This document shows positions 8,689-15,723 of a stretch of 42,919 bases of DNA, piece after piece; position 1 is the first letter of the stretch, and every line of letters starts with the position of its first letter. A program made the translations under genes and the position numbers. The notes under the pieces are model-generated. The model worked only from the letters and a program-made list of their open reading frames with translations, was not told where the DNA came from and searched no databases. The stretch is taken from contig JAUNKE010000013.1 of NCBI GenBank assembly GCA_030532905.1, positions 1-42,919 on the forward strand. Reading direction: 5' to 3'. The DNA is from Peptostreptococcaceae bacterium. Lineage in GTDB: Bacteria > Bacillota > Clostridia > Peptostreptococcales > Filifactoraceae.

Positions 8689-8806
8689 CAAACGAAATTT
8701 GAGCTTTGTGAGAAAATCTCCGGTAGATTCATGCATGGGTTGACGAGATATGCAATGACCGTAGGGAAATTGTATATCCGTAACCTACTGCCACCGTTCC
8801 CTACAA
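8689..8806 (+). repeat. Dispersed hairpin repeat, copy 1
   Basis: It begins GAAATTTGAGCTTTG and ends CCACCGTTCCCTACAAGG. The core hairpin pairs GATATGCAA (8747-8755) with TTGTATATC (8770-8778) around a 14-base loop, with an outer GGTT (8738-8741) / AACC (8782-8785). One pair is G-T where other copies have A-T, so pairing is kept in RNA. Related copies are at 9094, 35238 and 38161. Confidence 0.8.
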
Positions 8807-9093
8807 GGTGGTGCGCAAGGAACAGTTATTCAAAATAGCATTTAGTGTAAATCATATTCTCATATATAAGAGCATCAAAATATCGAAAATCAATATTATA
8901 ATCAAAGTTTTCGCAGGAATAACAAATAAAATTTTAGAGATTTAAAATGCATTGTAAATAACTTAATGTTTTTCGGAGAATATAACAATAATTTTTTTGT
9001 AGATGGGGGATTTCTTTGCTATAATAAAATTATCTTTTGAAATCTAATCTTTTCATCTTGATTGGATGGTAGGTTTCTAGACCTAGCCTGATT

Positions 9094-9250
9094 TTTGAGC
9101 TTTGCAAGAAAATCTTTGGCAGGTTTCATGCGTGGATTGACGAGATATACAACGACCGTAGGGAAATTGTATATCCGTAACCAACTACCTCTTAATTCTT
9201 TTCTCCGTTCCGATGGATGGTGGGATGATGGGGCATCATTCCCTACAAGG
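9094..9250 (+). repeat. Dispersed hairpin repeat, copy 2
   Basis: Nearly the same as copy 1 over about 100 bases, with hairpin arms GATATACAA and TTGTATATC. Its right end differs: after CCAACTACCTC there is an extra segment rich in GATGG/GATGATGGGG before the shared end CCCTACAAGG. Confidence 0.8.
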
Positions 9251-9364
9251 GGGAAGCAAAAAAGCTATTCAAATACAAATTGTTGACAACTATTTTTTCC
9301 AACAAGTTTTGGAATCAAAAAATGGAACTCGTGATATAAAATCAAAACGAATGATGTGGTGACT

Positions 9365-10288
9365 ATGCAGAACAAACTTTTTTACACTTTAAATGATGTG
9401 CTTCGGGAGAATTTCGGTACGAAGATTATCAAGCTGTCGCTGGACGGCGGTTTCACCTGTCCGAATCGTGACGGCAACTGCGGAAGTCGCGGTTGTATTT
9501 TCTGCTCTCCGATTGGTTCGGGCGAATTTGCCGGCAATCGCAAGATTTCGATTCATGAGCAAATGCAATCGCAGATTGAATTGTTGCGCCCAAAATGGCC
9601 GAATGCAAAATACATAGCATATTTTCAAAATTTCACGAACACCTACGCTTCCGCAGAAAAATTGCGCGCGATTTACGATGAAGCGCTGGCGTTTGATGAT
9701 GTGGTCGGGCTTGCGATTGCAACTCGTCCGGATTGTTTGGACGAGGATGTGTTGAATTTATTGAATGAGTATAAGCAAAAAACTTTTCTTTGGGTGGAGC
9801 TCGGCTTGCAGAGCATTCACAAAAAGACGGCGGATTTTATTCGCCGCGGTTATGAATTGCCGGTTTTTGACGAAGCGATGATTGCGCTGAATCGATACCA
9901 AATTCCCGTCGTCGTGCATCTGATTTTGAATTTTCCGGGTGAAAATCTGCGCGATATGGAAGACTCGCTGCGCTATGTATGTGATGCGGGCGTTTGGGGA
10001 ATCAAATTGCAAATGCTCAATGTGCTTCGTCATACGGATTTGGCTTTTTATTTTGACAAGAATCCGTTCTATCTGCGCTCGGCGGATGAATATATCGAGC
10101 TCATCAGCCATCTGTTGACGAAGATTCCGCCGCATATCGTCATTCATCGGCTGACCGGCGACGGCAACAAAAAACACTTGATTGCACCGCGATGGGTACT
10201 CAACAAGCGTTATGTGTTAAACGGTATTCAGCGGTATATGCGTGCGCACAATCTGTATCAGGGAAAATTTTTTGACGATATTTGCTAA
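9365..10288 (+). CDS. yhcC: TIGR01212-family radical SAM protein (YhcC-like)
   Basis: Protein of 307 residues if started at ATG 9365; GTG codons at 9356 and 9359 are alternatives and no strong ribosome site decides. It matches YhcC throughout: KLSLDGGFTCPNRDG, the cluster-binding motif C-x11-C-x2-C (CPNRDGNCGSRGCIFC, with one extra Cys inside), AYFQNFTNTYA, ATRPDCL, WVELGLQS, a GIKLQMLNVL strand, and APRWVLNKRYVLNGI near the end. The family uses a 4Fe-4S cluster and S-adenosylmethionine; its reaction is not settled. It stands alone between a repeat-rich spacer and a minus-strand operon. It is not the STM4011/4012 type of radical SAM protein. Confidence 0.9.
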   Translation: MQNKLFYTLNDVLRENFGTKIIKLSLDGGFTCPNRDGNCGSRGCIFCSPIGSGEFAGNRKISIHEQMQSQIELLRPKWPNAKYIAYFQNFTNTYASAEKLRAIYDEALAFDDVVGLAIATRPDCLDEDVLNLLNEYKQKTFLWVELGLQSIHKKTADFIRRGYELPVFDEAMIALNRYQIPVVVHLILNFPGENLRDMEDSLRYVCDAGVWGIKLQMLNVLRHTDLAFYFDKNPFYLRSADEYIELISHLLTKIPPHIVIHRLTGDGNKKHLIAPRWVLNKRYVLNGIQRYMRAHNLYQGKFFDDIC

Positions 10289-10410
10289 ATAAAAAATCCA
10301 AATACGATTTTCAAATTTTGATTTTCGGTTTGGATTTTTGTTTTAGATTTTCATTTTCGGTTTACGAAGTCGGATTTATCGTTGTCATCGAGGTTTTGAT
10401 TTCAACTTCA
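10289..10410. other. Convergent spacer with AT-rich degenerate repeats
   Basis: Lies between the ends of the convergent yhcC-like gene and the chromate transporter operon. It contains words such as GATTTTCGGTTTGGATTTT, the texture seen in other spacers. No clear terminator is visible. Confidence 0.4.
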
Positions 10411-10935
10411 TTAAAAAATTCCGTAGAATACAAATCCCAAGCCGCCGCCTATCAACAACAGCATGATGGGCGACACTTTTTTATAAAGATAGATTGCCAA
10501 AACAATTCCCGCAATCAGATAGCTTTTGTAATCCACCATCGACATCGGATAGAGTTTGATGGTCGCCATCAGAATAATCGGTGCGACGCAGGGGCGAATT
10601 CCCTTCATCACGCGTGCCACCAATTTGCTTTCGCCATTGTTGCGATAATAATGCGAAAGGCTCAGTGATAATATAATCGGAATGAGCACGACCGCCAAAG
10701 TCGCTATCGCCGCTCCGAGCAAGCCTTCGGTTTTAAAACCGACAAAGGTGGATGCGTTGATGGCGAGCGGTCCCGGCGAAATTTGCGACAGCCCGACCAA
10801 ATCGACAAATTGCTCCGAAGTGATGATTTGATATTTTTCAACAATTTCGGATTGAACCAAAGATACGACCGCATAACCGCCGCCGAAACTGAGCGCTCCG
10901 ATTTTCAAAAAGTTGATAAAAAGTTGAGTCAGCAT
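10411..10935 (-). CDS. chrA: Chromate transporter, half-size CHR protein
   Basis: Protein of 174 residues, one CHR domain. It has the family signature LSFGGGYAVVSLVQSEIVEKYQIITSEQF (given here in parts), then GLSQISPGPLAINASTFVG and several membrane spans. Short CHR proteins usually work as pairs encoded by adjacent genes, as here. They export chromate or a related oxyanion by proton symport or antiport; some homologues may serve other anions. The ATG overlaps the upstream gene end by 7 bases and is preceded by AAAGGAGGCGAG. It is the last gene of the minus-strand operon. Confidence 0.9.
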   Translation of the reverse strand: MLTQLFINFLKIGALSFGGGYAVVSLVQSEIVEKYQIITSEQFVDLVGLSQISPGPLAINASTFVGFKTEGLLGAAIATLAVVLIPIILSLSLSHYYRNNGESKLVARVMKGIRPCVAPIILMATIKLYPMSMVDYKSYLIAGIVLAIYLYKKVSPIMLLLIGGGLGFVFYGIF

Positions 10936-11465
10936 CTCGCCTCCTTTACTCCATACACGACGAGTCCCGCCACGCCCGCAATCACCAAGACGGTAAATGC
11001 GGAAAGGTTGAAATAGGCGAGCAATGCCAACGCGATGATGCCGAACACAATTGAAATTCCTCGATATTTTGTCTGTTTGACGATGGAGTAGAGCGAAATT
11101 CCAATCAGCACGATGACGGTTGGACGAATGCCCAAAAAAATCGCCCGAATAATTTCGGAACTTGAAATCAAATCAAAAATCGATGCGAGCACGACGATGG
11201 CAAGATATGCGGGTAAAATTGCCCCGAGCGCAGAAGCCAGCGCGCCAAAAATGCCGGCGATGCGGTCGCCGACAAAAATGCTCAAATTCACGATAATGGC
11301 TCCGGGCAATCCCGAAGCAAAGGCGACGGAATCCAAAAAATCCTGCTCACTGATGAGCTTTTTGGATTCGACCACTTCATTTTGTACGATCGGAATCATC
11401 GCCGGCCCGCCACCGAGCGTAAACATTCCGATTTTGAAAAAAATCAAAAATAAACGCAGGCTCAT
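10929..11465 (-). CDS. chrA: Chromate transporter, half-size CHR protein (partner)
   Basis: Protein of 178 residues, one CHR domain with FTLGGGPAMIPIVQNEVVE, FASGLPGAIIVNLSIFVGD and five to six membrane spans. It is homologous to, but distinct from, the next gene, as expected for a two-subunit short-chain CHR transporter. The ATG overlaps the stop of the upstream HAD gene by 1 base (TAATG) and follows AAGGGAGTGCTG. Chromate as the true substrate is a family assumption. Confidence 0.9.
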   Translation of the reverse strand: MSLRLFLIFFKIGMFTLGGGPAMIPIVQNEVVESKKLISEQDFLDSVAFASGLPGAIIVNLSIFVGDRIAGIFGALASALGAILPAYLAIVVLASIFDLISSSEIIRAIFLGIRPTVIVLIGISLYSIVKQTKYRGISIVFGIIALALLAYFNLSAFTVLVIAGVAGLVVYGVKEARC

Positions 11466-12034
11466 TACAGCACTCCCTTATTCATCAATGCCTTTCGTAT
11501 ATCCATCCAGCTGTGTACTCGTTGCATATTGCGGTGATGCGTGTCGCGATTATACGGCGCATCCATCAGCAAAACCGAAATTCCCGCTTCGGCGATTTCC
11601 GCGCTGGCGGTCGGATGGTCTTCCAAAAAATATCGACAGCCCAATTCTTCCGCCAAAGTTTTTTTGTCGGGCGTTCCGAGCGAATGAAGCTCGATGCTCG
11701 CAAGCCCCACTTCGTCGAGCCACAATCTCGTGCGCTCGTGAATCTCCTTTCCTCTCGCGGTGATGATATGCACCTCATGTTTTTTTGCCAAATCCAGCAC
11801 CGTCTGTTTTGCTCCCTCGAGCAATTCGACGCTGAACAACAAGCCCTTGCCGTCACCGACAAAGAAATCGCGCAACTCTTCTTCCGTCGTATTGTATAAT
11901 TCTCTGAAATCATACACGCGAAGCTCTTCGTAGCCGATGTTCACGTTAAAATATTTATTCAAATGAGGAATAAAATATCCCGGATGCGTCAAGGTTCCGT
12001 CGATGTCAATTCCAATAGTCATTTTTTTACTCAT
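11465..12034 (-). CDS. HAD-superfamily nucleotidase (5'-nucleotidase NT5C/YqfW type)
   Basis: Protein of 189 residues, started at MSKKMTIGIDIDGT because GTGGAG four codons upstream serves as the ribosome site rather than the start. The HAD motif DIDGT (D10, D12) is at the N-terminus, motif II is in the VHIITARG strand, and motif IV is FLEDHPTASAEIA. Length and the DIDGTLTHPG start fit the family that includes mitochondrial deoxyribonucleotidase and Bacillus YqfW, which remove phosphate from nucleoside monophosphates. The actual substrate is inferred. It sits between a methyltransferase gene and the chromate transporter genes. Confidence 0.8.
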   Translation of the reverse strand: MSKKMTIGIDIDGTLTHPGYFIPHLNKYFNVNIGYEELRVYDFRELYNTTEEELRDFFVGDGKGLLFSVELLEGAKQTVLDLAKKHEVHIITARGKEIHERTRLWLDEVGLASIELHSLGTPDKKTLAEELGCRYFLEDHPTASAEIAEAGISVLLMDAPYNRDTHHRNMQRVHSWMDIRKALMNKGVL

Positions 12035-12045
12035 AATTTTCTCCA

Positions 12046-13164
12046 CTATAATTTGTCGATAATCGGGTCAATCCCGAACATCTTTTTGATTTGCCGATAC
12101 TCCGCTTTTGCCGTCGGATTTTCGTCTCGTTTTTTGACGGCTCGAATCATAATATTCTTCGGCGTGTCCAATGGCGACACATATTCGAGCGGCGATACTT
12201 CATAGCCTTTCGACTCGAGATACAGACTTCGAAAAGCGTCGGTAAACATATCGTTGAAACGCACTTTGAAAATATTATGTCTGAAAATCGGCGCCATCAT
12301 CTCATTGTCGAGTTGCTCGATAAATTCCTTATGACAGCATGGCACGACAATCATCGCCGGCACATTGAGCCGAACGCCCGTAGCAATTGCAAAATCGGTC
12401 GCGTTGTCGCAGGCATGCAGGCTGACGAGCAAGTCGATTTTTCGGCTCGGCTCAAAAGAATTGAGGTCGGCTTGCACAAATTCCATATTCTGATAGCCAA
12501 GTCGTTTGGCTCGCTCAATCGACGATTCAATGACTTGGCTGTTGTAATCCACGCCGATGATATGACATTTTCGTTTAAGCACTTCGACCAGGTAATGATT
12601 GAGCACGAAGGTCAAATAGCTTTTTCCGCAAGCGCAGTCGAGCAAGGTGATGCTTCTGTCTTTGGGCAAAGCCTGCACGATGGGGTCAACCACCTCGATA
12701 AAATGGTCGATTTGGTTGTACTTGCGAATTTTGTCATTCTTAATTTTGCCGTCCCCGGTCATAATTCCAATCTCGCGCAAAAGATTTTGTGCCTTGGACG
12801 CTTTGATATAATAATCCCGCTCCGAGCGGCTTTGCACATTGATTTCGTCGGGCTGCTCCTGCTTTTTGATTTTGACATCCTTGCCGTCCGCCGAAATCGT
12901 CAAAATGCTTCCGCGCTCCTTATAAATCAAATTCACCGCATCGTATTTGCTGCTTTCTTCCACAAGAAAATCCAGAGCCTGCACAAAGTCAAGCTCCAGA
13001 TATTCCTTGTTATAATATAATTTTTCTACAAAAGTTGCCGTCTGCTTTTTCCTTCCCGAAAAAAATTCAGCATCCAAACCGACAAAAAAATCTTTGGATT
13101 CTTCATATCGGCTCTTGATTCCGGTTGCAAAAAGCTTAATTTTTTGGATTTCCTTCTTGTTCAT
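12046..13164 (-). CDS. SAM-dependent methyltransferase (Methyltransf_32-like)
   Basis: Protein of 372 residues from ATG 13164 (MNKKEIQKIKLF). Class I methyltransferase motifs are clear in the C-terminal half: LLDCACGKSYLTF (motif I), IIGVDYNSQVI (motif II), FVQADLNSF, and the family pattern LVSLHACDNATD followed by IVVPCCHKEF. The HACD and PCCH motifs recall proteins of the METTL25/RRNAD1-like group, which are suspected RNA modifiers. The N-terminal half (1-160) has no motif I recognise. It overlaps the upstream membrane protein gene by 29 bases, so the start is somewhat uncertain. Confidence 0.8.
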   Translation of the reverse strand: MNKKEIQKIKLFATGIKSRYEESKDFFVGLDAEFFSGRKKQTATFVEKLYYNKEYLELDFVQALDFLVEESSKYDAVNLIYKERGSILTISADGKDVKIKKQEQPDEINVQSRSERDYYIKASKAQNLLREIGIMTGDGKIKNDKIRKYNQIDHFIEVVDPIVQALPKDRSITLLDCACGKSYLTFVLNHYLVEVLKRKCHIIGVDYNSQVIESSIERAKRLGYQNMEFVQADLNSFEPSRKIDLLVSLHACDNATDFAIATGVRLNVPAMIVVPCCHKEFIEQLDNEMMAPIFRHNIFKVRFNDMFTDAFRSLYLESKGYEVSPLEYVSPLDTPKNIMIRAVKKRDENPTAKAEYRQIKKMFGIDPIIDKL

Positions 13165-14689
13165 TTCCCTTTTGTTCTTCCTGTTCTTCAATCTTCTTGA
13201 TTGGCGAATCGTATCCTTTATATATTAAAGTCACATCGTCTCCGGTGTATTTGAATACATTGTAATTATCGACCACATTGTTGTCGGCTGAAATGACGAT
13301 TTCTTCATCGCGCTCATTGTCGGTGTTGGCGAAATTGATTTGCGGATAGCTTCCTCCGTCATAATCCGGATCCATCTCTTTGAGATAGGTTTTCTTGCCG
13401 TCCCAAATGAGTAGATACAATTTTTCAAATCGCGATGTCAAACCTTCCACCTTGTTGCCGAGCAGCACAATCTTTTCATCAATCTTACCATCGCCGTTGA
13501 GGTCGAGATTGTTGATATACTGAATCATCAGCGGATTTTTGCCGAGCGCAAGCTTCGACGGATTGTCGTATTTCGCCGGCGTCATCGTGATGGTTGCATA
13601 TTTTCCGTGATGCATCAATTTATAATGAACGGCATCTTTAATCCAAACGGCATAGCCTTCTTTTTTGCTCGGGTCTTTATCTTCCATCGGCGTACCCAAC
13701 TGCTCTTTCAATTTGTCGAAAAGCTGCTGTCCGCTCTGGTCGGCAATTTGCAATTTGATGCGCTCATAGAGATTATCCTTATTGTAGAAGAACCAACCCT
13801 TGCGCTCTTTGCCGAACCAATTCGCCGTAAAAGTGTCGTATCTGGTTTCGGCTTTTTTGCCGTCTCCCGAACCCCCGGGCTCGCCAAGCAAGGCTTTCAG
13901 ATTCGCTCTGTCCAAGGACAAAATTTCCATCGGATGCATTTTTACATCCAGCTTTTTGTAATTAGCGCCCGAACTTTCCAAATGCGTTCTGCCAAGCGTC
14001 GGCAATTTCTTATAATTGTAGAGATAAATTCCACCGCCGATTAAAACGACGCACAGCGCAAGCGCAACGGTGATGCGATTATCGAGCAAAAATTGTTTCC
14101 AACCATGCTTCTGAATATCCTTTTGCGCCTTGTCGATTTTCTTCTTCGTGCCGTCCGCAATCGCCGATGTCGAATTTTTGATGGCCGTTCCGGTCGCCTC
14201 CGCAATCGGTTTGGCTTTTTCAGCCGCGTTCTTCGTCATCTCGGCAGCTTTTTGCGATGCTTTCTTCGCTTTTTTCGCCGCCTTTTTGGACGCCTTCTTC
14301 GTCATCTTTTTTGTATGCTTGACGGTCTCGTTGACTTTTTCGACCCCGATTGCGACCATTTCGTCAAATTTTTCTTTGCCTTCCGCAAGCGTCTCTCTCG
14401 CTTCTTTGGACAAAACTTCGTAATCTTCGCTCGGGTCTTGCGGCTCTTGCGCGGGTTCTTCGACGGTTTCCTTCGATTCCGCTTCCTGCGCCGCTTCTTT
14501 TTCTTCCTTTATATCGTCTTTGTCTTTTTTAATTTTATCGCGAGCTATCTCTTCACTATCGAGCAGAACATCGAGCAATTCGTCTCCGGTTTTTCCGGAA
14601 TGGTCAATCGGATTACCGTTCTCATCCAGCTCCATCAGCGAATTATTATTGATATCAAATAAAAGCTCCTTTATTCTTCCCTTTGCCAT
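13136..14689 (-). CDS. Single-pass membrane protein with Lys/Ala-rich segment and extracellular FG-GAP-like domain
   Basis: Protein of 517 residues, started at MAKGRIKELLF after AAAAAGGAGAAATT. The order is: an N-terminal motif FDINNNSLMELDENGNPIDH; an acidic linker rich in Glu, Pro and Lys (about 60-105); a Lys/Ala segment with repeats like KKASKKAAKKAKKASQKAAE (about 140-185) resembling histone H1 tails; one membrane span VALALCVVLIGGGIYLY (about 215-235); then an extracellular part of about 280 residues with LDLNGDGKIDEKIV and DPDYDGG..PQINFANTDNERDEEIVIS, which look like calcium-binding FG-GAP/VCBS-type turns. The function is unknown. It is first in a five-gene minus-strand operon. Confidence 0.75.
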   Translation of the reverse strand: MAKGRIKELLFDINNNSLMELDENGNPIDHSGKTGDELLDVLLDSEEIARDKIKKDKDDIKEEKEAAQEAESKETVEEPAQEPQDPSEDYEVLSKEARETLAEGKEKFDEMVAIGVEKVNETVKHTKKMTKKASKKAAKKAKKASQKAAEMTKNAAEKAKPIAEATGTAIKNSTSAIADGTKKKIDKAQKDIQKHGWKQFLLDNRITVALALCVVLIGGGIYLYNYKKLPTLGRTHLESSGANYKKLDVKMHPMEILSLDRANLKALLGEPGGSGDGKKAETRYDTFTANWFGKERKGWFFYNKDNLYERIKLQIADQSGQQLFDKLKEQLGTPMEDKDPSKKEGYAVWIKDAVHYKLMHHGKYATITMTPAKYDNPSKLALGKNPLMIQYINNLDLNGDGKIDEKIVLLGNKVEGLTSRFEKLYLLIWDGKKTYLKEMDPDYDGGSYPQINFANTDNERDEEIVISADNNVVDNYNVFKYTGDDVTLIYKGYDSPIKKIEEQEEQKGNEQEGNPKN

Positions 14690-14797
14690 AATTTCTCCTT
14701 TTTCTTCCGTACTTTTGCAAAATCGCCACCGCAAAGGCAAAAGCACGCTGATATTGTATAATTCCGCTTCGGAATTTCATTGCGATTTCCAAAGATA

Positions 14798-14822
14798 ATT
14801 ATACCATAAACTGAGGTATAAT
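14798..14822. promoter_or_regulatory. Palindrome with back-to-back -10 elements between divergent genes
   Basis: ATTATACC (14798-14805), nine bases, GGTATAAT (14815-14822): perfect 8-base arms. Each arm contains a TATAAT reading outward, so the site could overlap -10 elements of both the minus-strand operon and the TetR gene. It is likely an operator; the -35 elements are weak. Confidence 0.55.
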
Positions 14823-14840
14823 CGTGTGAAAAATGTATAT

Positions 14841-14878
14841 TTGACATTTTTGTCATTTACCTATATTATCTAAGGTAA
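14841..14878 (+). promoter_or_regulatory. Promoter and operator of the TetR gene at 14901
   Basis: TTGACA (14841-14846), 17 bases, TATTAT (14864-14869). A perfect inverted repeat TTACCT (14857-14862)-N10-AGGTAA (14873-14878) covers the -10 element. This placement is typical for autorepression by the TetR protein encoded next. Confidence 0.7.
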
Positions 14879-14900
14879 GAATATTTTTATGGGAGGAGCT

Positions 14901-15494
14901 ATGCCAAAAATCGTAAATGTTGAAGAAAAAAAACAAGAAATCTATAAATCCGCTACGCAAGTTTTTTTTGACAAAGGATACAATAATACGACTTTAGGCG
15001 ATATCGCCAAAGCCAGCAAAGTTGGACGAAGTACGATATATCAGTATTTCAAAAACAAAGAAGAGATTTTTCACGAGGTGTCGATTTCTTTTTTCTCCGA
15101 ATTGGTGTCATCATTGGACGAGATTATGCAGACGGATGCTATCCCAACGGAAAAGCTGAAAAGAATGCTCAAGGTTTTTATTTTTGAAAACGGAGCGGAT
15201 GCCAAAAGATTTTTTCAGCTAGCCAAAGTGCTTTTATTTTTGAAAGCGAACAGCTCAATTTTTGAAAATCAATTCAAATTTTTGTATTTGAGTGTGCAGG
15301 ATATGTTCTATCAGGTAATTGAAAACGGAATCAAAAAAGGTCAGTTGAAACAATGTGACCCCGAGGCGATGACGCTCACCATCTTCGGATTGGCGCAATC
15401 GATTATCCTGCATACCTATTTGAACAGTCAATCGAGTCATGACGAATATTTCAAAGCGATTTGTATTCTGATTGACGGTATCGGTATGGAATAG
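14901..15494 (+). CDS. TetR/AcrR-family transcriptional regulator
   Basis: Protein of 197 residues, started at MPKIVNVEEKK because GGGAGGAG just upstream of this ATG is the ribosome site. The N-terminal helix-turn-helix is typical: IYKSATQVFFDKGYNNTTL, DIAKASKVGRSTIYQYFKNKEEIF. The C-terminal ligand-binding part (about 55-197) is helical and not recognisable to subfamily. A palindrome over its own promoter suggests autorepression. It is followed after 9 bases by a 36-residue membrane protein, and it diverges from the operon starting at 14689, so it may control both sides. Confidence 0.9.
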   Translation: MPKIVNVEEKKQEIYKSATQVFFDKGYNNTTLGDIAKASKVGRSTIYQYFKNKEEIFHEVSISFFSELVSSLDEIMQTDAIPTEKLKRMLKVFIFENGADAKRFFQLAKVLLFLKANSSIFENQFKFLYLSVQDMFYQVIENGIKKGQLKQCDPEAMTLTIFGLAQSIILHTYLNSQSSHDEYFKAICILIDGIGME

Positions 15495-15503
15495 GAGGTT
15501 GGA

Positions 15504-15614
15504 ATGGATAAAGCGAAAAACAGCAAGCAAAAAACAGTCGTTCGCGTTATCGCGGGTGTGATTGTTGCACTTATGCTTTTGTCCCCGCTTATGGGCTTAT
15601 TAAATTATTTTTAA
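15504..15614 (+). CDS. 36-residue single-span membrane protein
   Basis: A small frame begins ATG at 15504 after an excellent AGGAGGTTGGA site and ends TAA at 15612-15614. The product has a basic N-terminus (MDKAKNSKQKTVVR) and one hydrophobic span (VIAGVIVALMLLSPLMGLL), then NYF. It lies 9 bases after the TetR stop and directly before a strong terminator, so it is cotranscribed with the regulator. It resembles in size and layout small proteins such as DUF4044, but I cannot assign a family. Confidence 0.7.
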   Translation: MDKAKNSKQKTVVRVIAGVIVALMLLSPLMGLLNYF

Positions 15615-15617
15615 GAA

Positions 15618-15656
15618 CAAAAAATCCCGGATTGAATCAGTCGCCGGGATTTTTTG
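15618..15656. terminator. Strong bidirectional rho-independent terminator
   Basis: AAAATCCCGG (15621-15630) and CCGGGATTTT (15644-15653) are perfectly paired, with A-runs on the left and T-runs on the right. It terminates the TetR/small protein transcript on the plus strand and, in reverse, can serve the reductase gene ending at 15724. Confidence 0.9.
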
Positions 15657-15723
15657 TTTTTAATTTTCTATCGGTATTTCGAGTCCAAACTCTTTTTCTA
15701 TAAAAAGTTTTACGAATTTGCAA

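Larger units (their letters stand above)
8563..9364. other. 802-base gene-free spacer carrying two copies of a dispersed repeat
   Basis: Short open frames at 8641-8838 and 9095-9286 lie inside the repeat copies and have no ribosome sites, so I do not call them genes. The spacer holds repeat copies 1 and 2 (listed separately), an AT-rich central part (8835-9060), and the start region of the radical SAM gene. Confidence 0.5.

Noticed and set aside
8689..9250. CRISPR array
   Set aside because: Only two repeat copies here, more than 100 bases long, about 300 bases apart, and no cas genes anywhere in the window.
8641..9286. Two short plus-strand frames with similar peptides (TRYTTTVGKLYIRN)
   Set aside because: The similarity comes from the dispersed repeat copies; no ribosome sites, and the repeat also occurs where no frame is open.
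9365..10288. Radical SAM gene as the missing STM4011/STM4012 partner of the 297-3042 operon
   Set aside because: Its motifs are those of the YhcC/TIGR01212 family, it is on the other strand and several genes away.
12091..13020. 309-codon plus-strand open frame
   Set aside because: Antisense to the methyltransferase gene; product is rich in His, Phe and Arg with no motif.
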